Origin: Streptomyces eurocidicus
Lineage (GTDB): Bacteria; Actinomycetota; Actinomycetes; Streptomycetales; Streptomycetaceae
DNA length: 64,000 bases
Direction of reading: 5' to 3'
Assembly: GCF_002891295.1 (NCBI RefSeq)
Contig: NZ_LGUI01000004.1
Location: 682,001-746,000, forward strand
Shown: one piece after another, positions 33,745 to 42,222 of the stretch
Layout: every line of letters begins with the position of its first letter
Position numbering within the stretch: position 1 is the stretch's first letter
Made by a program: the position numbers and the translations under genes
The notes under the pieces: generated by a model
The model's input: the letters and a program-made list of their open reading frames with translations, nothing else
Database searches by the model: none
What the model was told of the DNA's origin: nothing

Positions 33745-36573
33745 TCAGTAGGCCGGGAGGCTGCGCGGGCCCAGGTCGGTGCGGGCCGGGGGCGGGGCGA
33801 GGCGGATCACGGCGCCGAGCACATGGACGCCCCGGGGTGCGACGATCACCGGCTCCAGGTCGGCGCCGACGACCTCGGGGTGGTCGTCGACCAGGCGGGA
33901 GACGCGGAGCAGCAGCTCCTCCAGGGCCCGGGTGTCGACGGGGGTGCTGCCGCGCCAGCCGAAGAGGAGCGGGGCGGTGCGGATCGAGCGGATCTGCTCC
34001 GCGGCGTCCCGGTCGGTGACGGGCACGAGGCGGTGCGCGGTGTCGCCGAGCAGCAGGGAGGGCGCCCCGGCGAGACCGAAGGAGAGGACGGCGCCGGCGG
34101 CGGGGTCGATGACGGCGCGGACGACGGTGTCGACGCCGCGCGGGGCCATCGACTGGACGACGAAGCGGGTCTCCTCCGGCTTGCCGAGGAGCTCGGTCAA
34201 TTCGGCGTAGGACCGGCGGAGTTCCGTCTCGCCGCCCAGGTCGAGCCGGACGCCGCCGAGGTCGGCGCGGTGGCGCAGGTGCGGGGCGGTGGGCTTGAGG
34301 GCGACGGGGAAGCCGAGCCGCCGGGCGGCCCGGACGGCGGTGTCGGGGTCGGGCGCGGGCAGCGCCGGCAGCACGGCGATGCCGTACCGGGCGAGCAGCC
34401 GCTGGGTGTCGGCGGCGGAGAGGGTGACGGCGCGGGGGTCCGCGGGCTCCGGGAGCGGGCCGCCGGGCAGGGCGCCGTGGGCGGCGAGCAGGACGTCGAT
34501 GTCGGCGGCGGCGCCCGCCTCGTCGATGTCGTCGTATTCGGGCACCTTGCCCGGCTCAGCGGCCAGCCGGCGCCAGCGCGCGTACCGCACGGCCTCGGCC
34601 AGGGCGCGCACGGCGCGCTCGGCGGCGGGGAAGGCGGGGATCCGGACGGCGGGGGCCGGGTGCCCGCGGTCCTCGCCGCGTTCGTCGTCATCGGCTTCGG
34701 CTTCGCCGGTGGGGCCGGGGGCCGGTGCCGCGAGGGCCTCGGCGAGGCCCGGGATCTCCAGGTGGACCACCGTCACCGGCTTCGCCGCCGGGGAGGCGGC
34801 CACCGCGGTGCGCAGCGCCGTGGCGAGGTCGGCCGCGGACGCCTCGCCGACCCAGGGGATGGCGGTGACGACGACGGCGTCGCACTCGTCGTCCGCCAGG
34901 GCCAGGGCGAGGGCGGCGCGGAAGTCCTCCGGCTCGGCGGCGGTCGACAGGTCGTACGGCGGCTGGGGGCGCAGGCCGTCGGTCAGACAGGCGTCGTAGG
35001 TGAGGAGGGCCAGGGACTCGGAATTGCCGAGGATGGCGACGCGGGGGCCGGCCGGCAGCGGCTGGGAGGCGAGCAGCAGCCCGGTGTCGGCCAGCTCGGT
35101 GACGGTGTCGACGCGGATGACGCCGGCCTGCCGCAGCAGGTCGGAGACGGTGGCGTCGGGGATGCGGGTGGAGGGGACGGCGTGGCCGGTGGGGGCGGCG
35201 CCGCCGTGCCGGGCGCCCTTGACGACGACGACCGGCTTACGGGCCGCGGTGCGCCGGGCGAGCCGGGCGAACTTGCGGGGGTTGCCGATGGACTCCAGGT
35301 ACATGACGACGACGTCGGTGTCCGGGTCGTCGTGCCAGTACTGGAGGAAGTCGTTGCCGGAGACGTCGGCGCGGTTCCCGGCGGAGACGAAGCTGGAGAC
35401 GCCGACCAGGCCGGCGGCGCGCCGGTGCAGCCCGGAGAGCAGGGCGATGCCGATGGCGCCGGACTGGCTGAAGAGGCCGAGCCGGCCGGCGGCGGGCAGC
35501 TCGGGCGAGAGCGAGGCGTTGAGCCGGACGCCGGGGGCGGTGTTGATCAGGCCGAAGGCGTTGGGGCCGATGAGGCGCATGCCGTACGAGCGGGCCTGGC
35601 GGACCAGCTCGCGCTGGCGGTCGCGGCCGTCGGCGCCGCTCTCGGCGTAGTCGGCGGAGAGGACGACGAGCCCCTGGACGCCGTGCTCGCCGCACTCGGC
35701 GACGACGGAGGGGACCTGCTCGGCGGGGACGGCGACGACGACGAGGTCGACCGGGCCGGGGATGCCGAGGACCGAGCGGTGGGCCGGCACGCCCTCGGGC
35801 TCCAGGACGGAGGCGCCCTCGGGGAAGGCGCGGTTGACCGCGTACAGACTCCCGGTGAATCCGCCCTCGCGCAGATTGCGCAGCACGGCGCGGCCCATCC
35901 CGCCGGGCTCGCGGCCGGTGCCGACGACGGCGACGGAGCCGGGGGCGATCAGGCGGTGGACGGAGCGGGCCTCGGCGCGCTGCTCGCGGGCGCGCTGCAC
36001 GGCGAGGGAGCGGTCGGTGGGCTCCAGGTCCAGCTCCAGGCGGACGACGCCGTCCTCGAAGCTGCGCTTCTGGGTGTAGCCGGCGTCCGTGAACACCTTG
36101 ATCATCTTGGTGTTGGCGGGCAGCACCTCGGCGGCGAAGCGCCGGATGGAGCGCTCGCGGGCGACGGCCGCGATGTGCTCCAGGAGGGCGGAGGCGACGC
36201 CGCGGCCCTGGTGGGCGTCCTGGACGAGGAAGGCGACCTCCGCCTCGTCGGCCGGGCCGGAGGAGGACTGGCCGCGGGCGTCGATGCGGTCGTAGCGGAC
36301 GGTGGCGATGAATTCGCCGCCGACGGTGGCGGCGAGGCCGACCCGGTCGACGTAGTCGTGATGGGTGAAGCGGTGCACGTCCCGGTCGGAGAGGCGGGGG
36401 TAGGGGGCGAAGAAACGGTAGTACTTCGACTCGTCCGAGACCTGTTCGTAGAAGCTGACCAGCCGCCCGGCGTCGTCGGCCGTGATGGGGCGGAGGTGCG
36501 CGGTACCGCCGTCGCGCAGCACCACGTCGGCTTCCCAGTGGGCCGGATACACCTGCTCGGACGGCGTCTGCAT
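33745..36573 (-). CDS. GNAT / NDP-forming acyl-CoA synthetase fusion (Pat-like protein acetyltransferase)
   Basis: This 942-residue fusion has an N-terminal GNAT domain at about 10-175 (VVLRDGGTAHLRPITADDAG, SDESKYYRFF, the acetyl-CoA loop DAHQGRGVASALLEH). A CoA-binding domain follows (about 215-320, VAVVGTGREPGGMGRAVLRN), then succinyl-CoA-synthetase-like flavodoxin modules (GPNAFGLINTAPG, GLFSQSGAIGIALLS). The C-terminus is an ATP-grasp domain (about 700-940, LARYGIAVLPALPAPDPDTA, GFPVALKPTAP, VIDPAAGAVLSFGLAG). This matches actinobacterial Pat-type protein acetyltransferases that modify acyl-CoA synthetases, in the version with GNAT first. An ADP-forming acetate-CoA ligase is the alternative. 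The ATG at 36573 is used. It diverges from HPr over 120 bases. Confidence 0.88.
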   Translation of the reverse strand: MQTPSEQVYPAHWEADVVLRDGGTAHLRPITADDAGRLVSFYEQVSDESKYYRFFAPYPRLSDRDVHRFTHHDYVDRVGLAATVGGEFIATVRYDRIDARGQSSSGPADEAEVAFLVQDAHQGRGVASALLEHIAAVARERSIRRFAAEVLPANTKMIKVFTDAGYTQKRSFEDGVVRLELDLEPTDRSLAVQRAREQRAEARSVHRLIAPGSVAVVGTGREPGGMGRAVLRNLREGGFTGSLYAVNRAFPEGASVLEPEGVPAHRSVLGIPGPVDLVVVAVPAEQVPSVVAECGEHGVQGLVVLSADYAESGADGRDRQRELVRQARSYGMRLIGPNAFGLINTAPGVRLNASLSPELPAAGRLGLFSQSGAIGIALLSGLHRRAAGLVGVSSFVSAGNRADVSGNDFLQYWHDDPDTDVVVMYLESIGNPRKFARLARRTAARKPVVVVKGARHGGAAPTGHAVPSTRIPDATVSDLLRQAGVIRVDTVTELADTGLLLASQPLPAGPRVAILGNSESLALLTYDACLTDGLRPQPPYDLSTAAEPEDFRAALALALADDECDAVVVTAIPWVGEASAADLATALRTAVAASPAAKPVTVVHLEIPGLAEALAAPAPGPTGEAEADDDERGEDRGHPAPAVRIPAFPAAERAVRALAEAVRYARWRRLAAEPGKVPEYDDIDEAGAAADIDVLLAAHGALPGGPLPEPADPRAVTLSAADTQRLLARYGIAVLPALPAPDPDTAVRAARRLGFPVALKPTAPHLRHRADLGGVRLDLGGETELRRSYAELTELLGKPEETRFVVQSMAPRGVDTVVRAVIDPAAGAVLSFGLAGAPSLLLGDTAHRLVPVTDRDAAEQIRSIRTAPLLFGWRGSTPVDTRALEELLLRVSRLVDDHPEVVGADLEPVIVAPRGVHVLGAVIRLAPPPARTDLGPRSLPAY

Positions 36574-36693
36574 GGGGCCAGCGTAAGGCCGGGCACCGAC
36601 AAGCCGCCCAGGGCCGACCGGGGTGCACGGGAGCACCGTCACCCCTGTGCAACACTGGTCTAGACAACTCCTTACGACTTGAAGGGCAACACC

Positions 36694-36975
36694 ATGGCTG
36701 AGCGCCGCGTCAACGTCGGCTGGGCCGAGGGCCTGCACGCCCGTCCGGCGTCGATCTTCGTTCGTGCGGCGACCGCCGCCGGCGTCCCGATGACGATCGC
36801 CAAGGCCGACGGCAACCCCGTCAACGCCGCCTCCATGCTGGCCGTGCTGGGCCTGGGCGCCCAGGGTGGCGAGGAGATCGTGCTCGCGTCCGACGCCGAG
36901 GGTGCCGAGGCCGCCCTGGACCGTCTGGCGAAGCTGGTCGCCGAGGGCCTCGAGGAGCTCCCGGAGACCGTCTGA
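36694..36975 (+). CDS. ptsH: Phosphocarrier protein HPr of the PTS
   Basis: This 93-residue phosphocarrier passes phosphate from enzyme I to sugar-specific EIIA proteins. The active-site His15 lies in EGLHARPAS, with Arg17 next to it. Ser47 in NAASMLAVL is the regulatory-serine position of Gram-positive HPr. The ATG at 36694 is preceded by GAAGGGCAACACC. It is a single-gene unit with a perfect 16-base hairpin terminator. In Streptomyces HPr serves N-acetylglucosamine and fructose uptake. Confidence 0.96.
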   Translation: MAERRVNVGWAEGLHARPASIFVRAATAAGVPMTIAKADGNPVNAASMLAVLGLGAQGGEEIVLASDAEGAEAALDRLAKLVAEGLEELPETV

Positions 36976-36995
36976 TTCACGGGAATCGCGCGCGG

Positions 36996-37033
36996 CGGGG
37001 CCGCGGTGGCCGGGAGAGGCCACCGCGGCCCCG
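36996..37033 (+). terminator. Terminator of ptsH
   Basis: 16-base perfect arms (36996-37011 and 37018-37033) with a 6-base loop, about 20 bases after the stop. Confidence 0.9.
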
Positions 37034-37114
37034 TTGTCGTTCCCGGACCGGTTTCCCGGTGCGTGCCGCCGGGGAATTCCGGCGTTCCCGCCGGGCGGGA
37101 ATAGCAGCCAATTG

Positions 37115-37924
37115 TTAAGAACGTGCGCTCGCCGTGTGCACGGATTGTTTCGGGGATTGTTTTCCGTGCCGCCCGTCCGTACGGCCCGGGTCGCGGTCCG
37201 GGGTCCGCTCCGGGTCCCGGGGGCGCCGCGGCCCGGCGGCGGCCCGCAGCCGGTAGGCGCCGGGGGCCCGCTCGGCGCGGGCCTCGGCGAGCGTCCGCGC
37301 CCGGTCGGCGTCCCCGCGCGCGACGGCGTCGACCAGGGCCGCGCAGGTGCCCCACGCCTCCACCGGCCGGGCCGGCGGCTCCGGCACGTACACCCAGGAG
37401 ATCTTGAGCCGGAGCTGGGTGAGCAGGGCGGCCAGGCTGGGGCTGCCGGACGCCTGGGCGAGCGTCTCGTCGAACCAGTCGTCCAGCGGGCGCAGCTCGC
37501 CCGCACGGCCGCCGCGGGCGCGCTCCTGGCCGAGCCTGACCAGCCCGCGCAGCACCTTCAGGTGCGCCTCCGTGCGGCGCTGGGCGGCGCGTGCGGCGCC
37601 CAGCGGCTCCAGCAGCGCGCGGACCTCGATGAGGTCGGCCGCCTCCTGCTCGGTGGGCTCGGCGACACAGGCGCCCGCGTGCCGGCGGGTGGTCACGAAC
37701 CCTTCGGAGGCGAGGGTGCGCAGTGCCTCGCGGACGGGCACCCGGGAGACGCCGTACCGGCGGGCGAGGACCTCCTCGGTGAGCCGGCCGCCGGGTGGGA
37801 AGACGCCCGTGACGATGTCGTCGCGGATCGCCGTGCAGACCGCGTGCGCCGAAATGCGGCCGCCGTTCGGTGCCGCTTTACCATCGCCGTTCACGTACGG
37901 CCCCGCATGGGTGAACCTCCGCAT
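37115..37924 (-). CDS. GntR-family (FadR/FCD subfamily) transcriptional regulator
   Basis: This regulator of about 269 residues has a winged-helix N-terminus at about 25-90 (CTAIRDDIVTGVFPPGGRLT, EEVLARRYGVSRVPVREALR, TLASEGFVTT). An FCD-type helical ligand domain follows at about 105-225 (EVRALLEPLGAARAAQRRTE, DDWFDETLAQASGSPSLAAL). The last 40 residues are a basic disordered tail. The start is ATG 37924; an extension to 38011 has no motif and no ribosome-binding site. Ligand and target are unknown. Its place beside ptsH invites a carbon-metabolism role, but that is inference only. Confidence 0.86.
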   Translation of the reverse strand: MRRFTHAGPYVNGDGKAAPNGGRISAHAVCTAIRDDIVTGVFPPGGRLTEEVLARRYGVSRVPVREALRTLASEGFVTTRRHAGACVAEPTEQEAADLIEVRALLEPLGAARAAQRRTEAHLKVLRGLVRLGQERARGGRAGELRPLDDWFDETLAQASGSPSLAALLTQLRLKISWVYVPEPPARPVEAWGTCAALVDAVARGDADRARTLAEARAERAPGAYRLRAAAGPRRPRDPERTPDRDPGRTDGRHGKQSPKQSVHTASARS

Positions 37925-38030
37925 TGACCCCCGCGAAACGCGGCCGATTGACGCCTGGTCAATGACTCTATTGCAGCGGCCCGCGATTTCCGATGGCACC
38001 GAAGATTTCATCGATATGTTTTGGCCAACA

Positions 38031-38061
38031 CGAAGGCCCCGGCCGGGGGCCGGGGCCTTCG
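38031..38061 (-). terminator. Terminator of the M23 endopeptidase gene
   Basis: 14-base perfect arms (38031-38044 and 38048-38061) around a 3-base loop, 25 bases downstream of the reverse-strand stop. Confidence 0.9.
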
Positions 38062-38086
38062 TGGAACGACGCGGTGCGCGCGAGGG

Positions 38087-38890
38087 TCAGATGCCGACGC
38101 CGTGCGAGCGCAGGTACTCCACCGGGTCGATGTCGGAGCCGTAGGAGGGGCCGGTGCGGGCCTCGAAGTGCAGGTGCGGGCCGGTGACGTTGCCGGTGGC
38201 GCCGGAGATGCCGATCTCCTGACCCGGGGTCACCGTCTGGCCGGCGCTGACGCCGATGGACGACAGGTGGCCGTACTGGGTGTAGGTGCCGTCGTTGTGC
38301 TTGATGACGACGTTGTTGCCGTAGGCGCCGCCCCAGCCGGCCTCGACGACGGTGCCCGCGCCGACGGCGTGGACAGACGTGCCGGATTCGGCGTGGAAGT
38401 CGACACCGGTGTGGCTGCCGGACGACCAGAGGCCGCTGGACGCCTTGTAGGAGGTCGAGACGTACGAGCCGTCGATCGGCGACACGTAGGCGTTGAGCTT
38501 CTTGCGCTCTTCCTCGCGGGCGACGCGCTCCCGCTCCTTGCGCTCGGCCTCGGCCTTGCGGGCGGCCTCGTCCGCGACCTTCTTGGTCGCGGCGGCCTGC
38601 TGGCGGGCCTCGGCCTCGGCGTGCAGCCGGGCGCTGGCCTCGTCGGCGGAGCTGCGCTGGACCTCGGCCTGCTCGCCCACGCGGTTGGCGGTGTCCTCAC
38701 CGATGACGATGGCCTGGGTGAGGCCGGTGTCCTCGGTGCGCGGGGCGTCGTCGGTGGCGGCGAGCGCGGGGGCGGCGAAGCCGGCGACGACGCCGGTGGC
38801 CGTCAGGGTGGCTATGCCCGCGATGTTCGCGCCGGTGCGCACGGCGCGGCTCGGACGACGGTGCTTCCCGGTGGCACGAGTGAACGCCAT
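38087..38890 (-). CDS. Secreted M23 (LytM-type) peptidoglycan endopeptidase
   Basis: This 267-residue exported cell-wall hydrolase has a signal peptide (about 1-44) with basic KHRRPSR, a hydrophobic core and an APALA cleavage site. An Ala/Glu/Lys-rich coiled coil spans about 70-130. The M23 domain is C-terminal (about 140-267) with zinc ligands SHTGVDFH (HxxxD) and GPHLHFE (HxH) and the GHLS histidine. It should cut peptide cross-links of peptidoglycan. A ydaO-type riboswitch occupies its 5' leader, a pattern known for Streptomyces wall hydrolases, so expression is expected to fall at high c-di-AMP. All catalytic residues are present. Confidence 0.93.
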   Translation of the reverse strand: MAFTRATGKHRRPSRAVRTGANIAGIATLTATGVVAGFAAPALAATDDAPRTEDTGLTQAIVIGEDTANRVGEQAEVQRSSADEASARLHAEAEARQQAAATKKVADEAARKAEAERKERERVAREEERKKLNAYVSPIDGSYVSTSYKASSGLWSSGSHTGVDFHAESGTSVHAVGAGTVVEAGWGGAYGNNVVIKHNDGTYTQYGHLSSIGVSAGQTVTPGQEIGISGATGNVTGPHLHFEARTGPSYGSDIDPVEYLRSHGVGI

Positions 38891-38911
38891 AGGTGCGGCT
38901 ATTCCTTTCCT

Positions 38912-39045
38912 TCCCTCTCGCCTACCGGGTTAGCTGACGGGTTCGGAGCAGGAAGGTCTCCTACGGCGCCCTCCGGAAAGGGAACCGATTCACCCCAGGG
39001 GACATGTGGGTCCCCGGCTCCCCTGGCTCGCGCCGTACGGGGACT
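38912..39045 (-). ncRNA. ydaO-type (c-di-AMP) riboswitch in the leader of the M23 gene
   Basis: On the reverse strand the leader carries landmarks of the ydaO aptamer in order: CGCGAGCCAGGGGAGCC, then GGGGTGAATCGG, a variable stem with CCGGAGGGCGCC, GTAGGAGACC and finally CGAACCCGTCAGCTAACC followed by CGGTAGGCGAGAGG. The last block is nearly invariant in actinobacterial ydaO RNAs. The aptamer ends about 20 bases before the start codon, and AAGGAAAGGA forms the ribosome-binding site. This class binds c-di-AMP; in Streptomyces it represses wall-hydrolase genes. Exact borders are approximate. Confidence 0.9.
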
Positions 39046-39200
39046 CGGCGATGGTTGCCCGGGGCCGCGGATGCGACTCACATCTGACGGACAACCGCCC
39101 TGACGCTAAACGGCGCCCGATTCGAACGGCAAACAGAACTCATGTTTTGTGGCGTACGCCACACACCAGACGTGCAACCACTCCACTAAATCGGACATAA

Positions 39201-39237
39201 GGGAGGCGCGTGGGTCTCGCCGACCCCACGCGCCTCC
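39201..39237 (-). terminator. Terminator of the M16 peptidase operon
   Basis: Inverted repeat with 16-base arms and one bulge (39201-39216 and 39222-39237), about 20 bases beyond the stop of the second M16 gene. Confidence 0.8.
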
Positions 39238-39255
39238 CCGCACCCTGATAAAGCG

Positions 39256-40644
39256 TCAGCCGGTGACGACCGTCACCTCGCCGATGCCCAGCGCCTTCAC
39301 GGGCTCCTCGATCTGCGCGGCGTCACCCACCAGGATCGTCACCAGCCGGTCGACCGGGAACGCGCTGACCGCGGCCGCCGTGGCCTCCACCGTGCCGGTC
39401 GCCGCGAGGCGTTCGTAGAGATGCGCCTGGAAGTCGTCCGGGAGGTGCTGCTCGACCTGGTCGGCCAGCGTGCCCGCGACGGCCGCCGCCGTCTCGTACT
39501 TCAACGGCGCGACGCCGACGAGGTTCTGCACCGCCACGTCGCGCTCGGCGTCCGTCAGGCCCTCGGCCGCGAGGGTGCGCAGCACGGTCCACAGGTCGTC
39601 GAGAGCCGGGCCGGTGGACGCGGTGTCCACCGAACCGCTGATGGCGAGCATGGCCGCGCCCGTGCCGTCCGGCGTGGAGCGCAGCACCTGGCCGAACGCC
39701 CGGACGCCGTAGGTGTAGCCCTTCTCCTCGCGCAGGACGCGGTCCAGGCGGGAGGTGAGGGTGCCGCCGAGGCAGTAGGTGCCGAGCACCTGGGCGGGCC
39801 AGACGCGGTCGTGCCGGTCGGCGCCGATCCGGCCGATGAGCAGCTGGGTCTGGACGGCACCGGGCCGGTCCACGATGACCACGCGGCCCTTGTCGTCCGC
39901 CGTGATGGGCGGGGCCTGCCGGGGGGCGGCCGGGGAGCCCGTCCAGGCGCCGAGGGTGTCGGCGAGCGCGGCGTCCAGGTCGACGCCGGTGAAGTCGCCG
40001 ACGACCACGGCCGTCGTGGTGACGGGACGGACGTGCGCCTCGTAGAAGGCCCGGACGGCGGCCGCGTCGATGCGCTCGACGCTCTCCTCGGTGCCCTGAC
40101 GGGGGCGGGACATCCGCGAGTCGGCCGGGAAGAGCTGCGCCGAGAGGGCCATGGCCGCCCGGCGGGCGGGGTTGGCCAGCTCGTGCGGGATCTCGTCCAG
40201 GCGGTTGCGGACGAGCCGCTCGACCTCGCCGTCGGGGAAGGCGGGGGCGCGCAGCGCGTCGGCGAGCAGGCCGAGCGCCTTCACCAGCCGGGAGGCCGGG
40301 ACCTCCAGGGAGATCCGGACGCCCGGGTGGTCGGCGTGCGCGTCGAGGGTGGCGCCGCACCGCTCCAGCTCGGCGGCGAACTCCTCGGCCGTCAGCTTGT
40401 CGGTGCCCTCGGAGAGGGCACGCGCCATGATGGTGGACACGCCGTCGAGGCCGGCCGGCTCGGCCTCCAGGGGCGCGTCGAGGTTGATCTCGACGGCGAC
40501 GACCTGCTGGCCGGGGCGGTGGCAGCGCAGCACCGTGAGGCCGTTGGGCAGCTGACCGCGCTCGGGGGCCGGGAAGGCCCACGGCGTGGCCGGGCCGGGC
40601 TGGGGCTGCGGGTGGAAGGTCATGGTGGCCGCGGCGTCGCTCAC
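39256..40644 (-). CDS. M16-family peptidase-like protein lacking the zinc motif
   Basis: This 462-residue pitrilysin-fold protein has no HxxEH. The equivalent position reads DGVSTIMARALSEGT, so it cannot bind catalytic zinc. It keeps the C-terminal-domain R/Y pair in EKGYTYGVRAFGQV, which in heterodimeric M16B enzymes completes the active site of the partner. This is the arrangement of alpha/beta pairs such as mitochondrial processing peptidase. The start is GTG 40644 within the stop of the upstream M16 gene (GTGA overlap). It is therefore the non-catalytic subunit of a pair with the next protein; heterodimer formation is inferred. Confidence 0.9.
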   Translation of the reverse strand: MSDAAATMTFHPQPQPGPATPWAFPAPERGQLPNGLTVLRCHRPGQQVVAVEINLDAPLEAEPAGLDGVSTIMARALSEGTDKLTAEEFAAELERCGATLDAHADHPGVRISLEVPASRLVKALGLLADALRAPAFPDGEVERLVRNRLDEIPHELANPARRAAMALSAQLFPADSRMSRPRQGTEESVERIDAAAVRAFYEAHVRPVTTTAVVVGDFTGVDLDAALADTLGAWTGSPAAPRQAPPITADDKGRVVIVDRPGAVQTQLLIGRIGADRHDRVWPAQVLGTYCLGGTLTSRLDRVLREEKGYTYGVRAFGQVLRSTPDGTGAAMLAISGSVDTASTGPALDDLWTVLRTLAAEGLTDAERDVAVQNLVGVAPLKYETAAAVAGTLADQVEQHLPDDFQAHLYERLAATGTVEATAAAVSAFPVDRLVTILVGDAAQIEEPVKALGIGEVTVVTG

Positions 40645-42005
40645 TGGGCCGTCTCCGTCTCTTCAGCGTCTTCGGCGGTCACATCGGCCTCGGCGGCCTC
40701 GGGGGCGGTCGGTTCGTACACCAGCGCCGCGCGGTTGTCGGGGTGCAGCCTGGCCTCGGCGACCGCCCGCACCTCCTCCGGAGTGATGTCCAGCACGCGC
40801 TCCACGGCGGTCAGGGCGAGCTGCGGGTCGCCGAAGAGCACGGCGAAGCGGCACAGTTCGTCGGCGCGGCCGCTGACGGTGGCGAGCCGGTCCAGCCACT
40901 CGCGCTCCAGCTGGGCCTGGGCGCGCTCCATCTCCTCCGGGGTCGGGCCCTCGGCGGCGAAGCGGGCCAGCTCGTCGTCGACGGCGGCCTCGATGTCCGG
41001 GACCTCCACGCCGCCCGACGCCTTGACGTCCAGCCAGCCGAGCGAGGGCGCGCCCACGAGCCGGAGCAGTCCGAAGCCGGCGGCGACGGCGCTGCGGTCG
41101 TGGCGGACGAGGCGGTTGTGCAGCCGGGAGGACTCGCCGCCGCCGAGGACGGTCAGGGCCAGGTCGGCGGCGTCGGCCTCGCGGGTGCCGTCGTGCGGCA
41201 GCCGGTAGGCGGCCATCAGGGCGCGCGAGGGCACCTCCTCGCGCACGACCTCGCGCAGCTCCTCGCCCATCACGTCGGGCAGGGTGCCGTCGCGCGGGGG
41301 CTGCTTGCCGTCGTGCGCCGGGATGGAGCCGAAGTACTTCTCGATCCAGGCGAGCGTCCGCTCGGGGTCGATGTCGCCCACGACCGACAGCACGGCGTTG
41401 CCCGGCGCGTAGTACGTCCGGAAGAAGGCGCGGGCGTCCTCCAGGGAGGCGGCGTCCAGGTCGGCCATGGAGCCGATCGGGGTGTGGTGGTACGGGTGGC
41501 CGTCGGGGTAGGCCATGGCCGTCAGCTTCTCGAAGGCCGTGCCGTAGGGCACGTTGTCGTACCGCTGGCGGCGCTCGTTCTTGACGACGTCCCGCTGGTT
41601 CTCCATCGACTCCTCGTCGAGAGCCGTCAGCAGCGAGCCCATGCGGTCGGCCTCCAGCCAGAGGGCGAGCTCCAGCTGGTGGGCGGGCATGGTCTCGAAG
41701 TAGTTGGTGCGCTCGAAGCTGGTGGTGCCGTTGAGCGAGCCGCCGGCGCCCTGCACCAGCTCGAAATGGCCGTTCCCCTTGACCTGGGCGGAGCCCTGGA
41801 ACATAAGGTGCTCGAAGAGGTGGGCCAGCCCGGTGCGGCCCTTGACCTCATGGCGCGAGCCGACGTCGTACCAGAGGCAGACGGCGGCGACCGGGGTCAG
41901 ATGGTCTTCTGAGAGCACCACCCGCAGGCCGTTGGCCAGCCGGTGCTCGGTCGCTGTCAGGCCGCCGGAACCGGCCTGTTGCGTGGCCGTGTGACCCATG
42001 GGCAT
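40641..42005 (-). CDS. M16-family zinc peptidase (catalytic subunit)
   Basis: This 454-residue pitrilysin-family metallopeptidase has the inverted zinc motif HLFEH at residues 62-66 and the downstream Glu ligand in SMENQRDVVKNERRQRYDN. The core continues with TMAYPDGHPYHHTPIGS-type loops (here AMAYPDGHPYHHTPIG) and a second M16 domain. It is predicted to degrade peptides in the cytoplasm; no signal peptide is seen. The ATG at 42005 has GAAGGGACGTAC before it. The gene is divergent from parC across 217 bases and overlaps the zinc-less partner gene. Confidence 0.92.
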   Translation of the reverse strand: MPMGHTATQQAGSGGLTATEHRLANGLRVVLSEDHLTPVAAVCLWYDVGSRHEVKGRTGLAHLFEHLMFQGSAQVKGNGHFELVQGAGGSLNGTTSFERTNYFETMPAHQLELALWLEADRMGSLLTALDEESMENQRDVVKNERRQRYDNVPYGTAFEKLTAMAYPDGHPYHHTPIGSMADLDAASLEDARAFFRTYYAPGNAVLSVVGDIDPERTLAWIEKYFGSIPAHDGKQPPRDGTLPDVMGEELREVVREEVPSRALMAAYRLPHDGTREADAADLALTVLGGGESSRLHNRLVRHDRSAVAAGFGLLRLVGAPSLGWLDVKASGGVEVPDIEAAVDDELARFAAEGPTPEEMERAQAQLEREWLDRLATVSGRADELCRFAVLFGDPQLALTAVERVLDITPEEVRAVAEARLHPDNRAALVYEPTAPEAAEADVTAEDAEETETAQ

Positions 42006-42222
42006 GTACGTCCCTTCGATCGCTTGAAATCTCGCGATGGTCCGCGATGACTCGCGTGATGAACAGTCCTGTCACTGTATGCAAGCGCGCCGACATCTGG
42101 CGAAGTTCCCGGGGCGGTCCGCCCTTACGGACGGGTCGCGGTCGGCGATGTCGGTGGGGCGGGCCACAATGGTCGGCGTCAGAACCCTGCCTCGGCAATC
42201 GATCGAAGGAGCCGCAGCCGCG

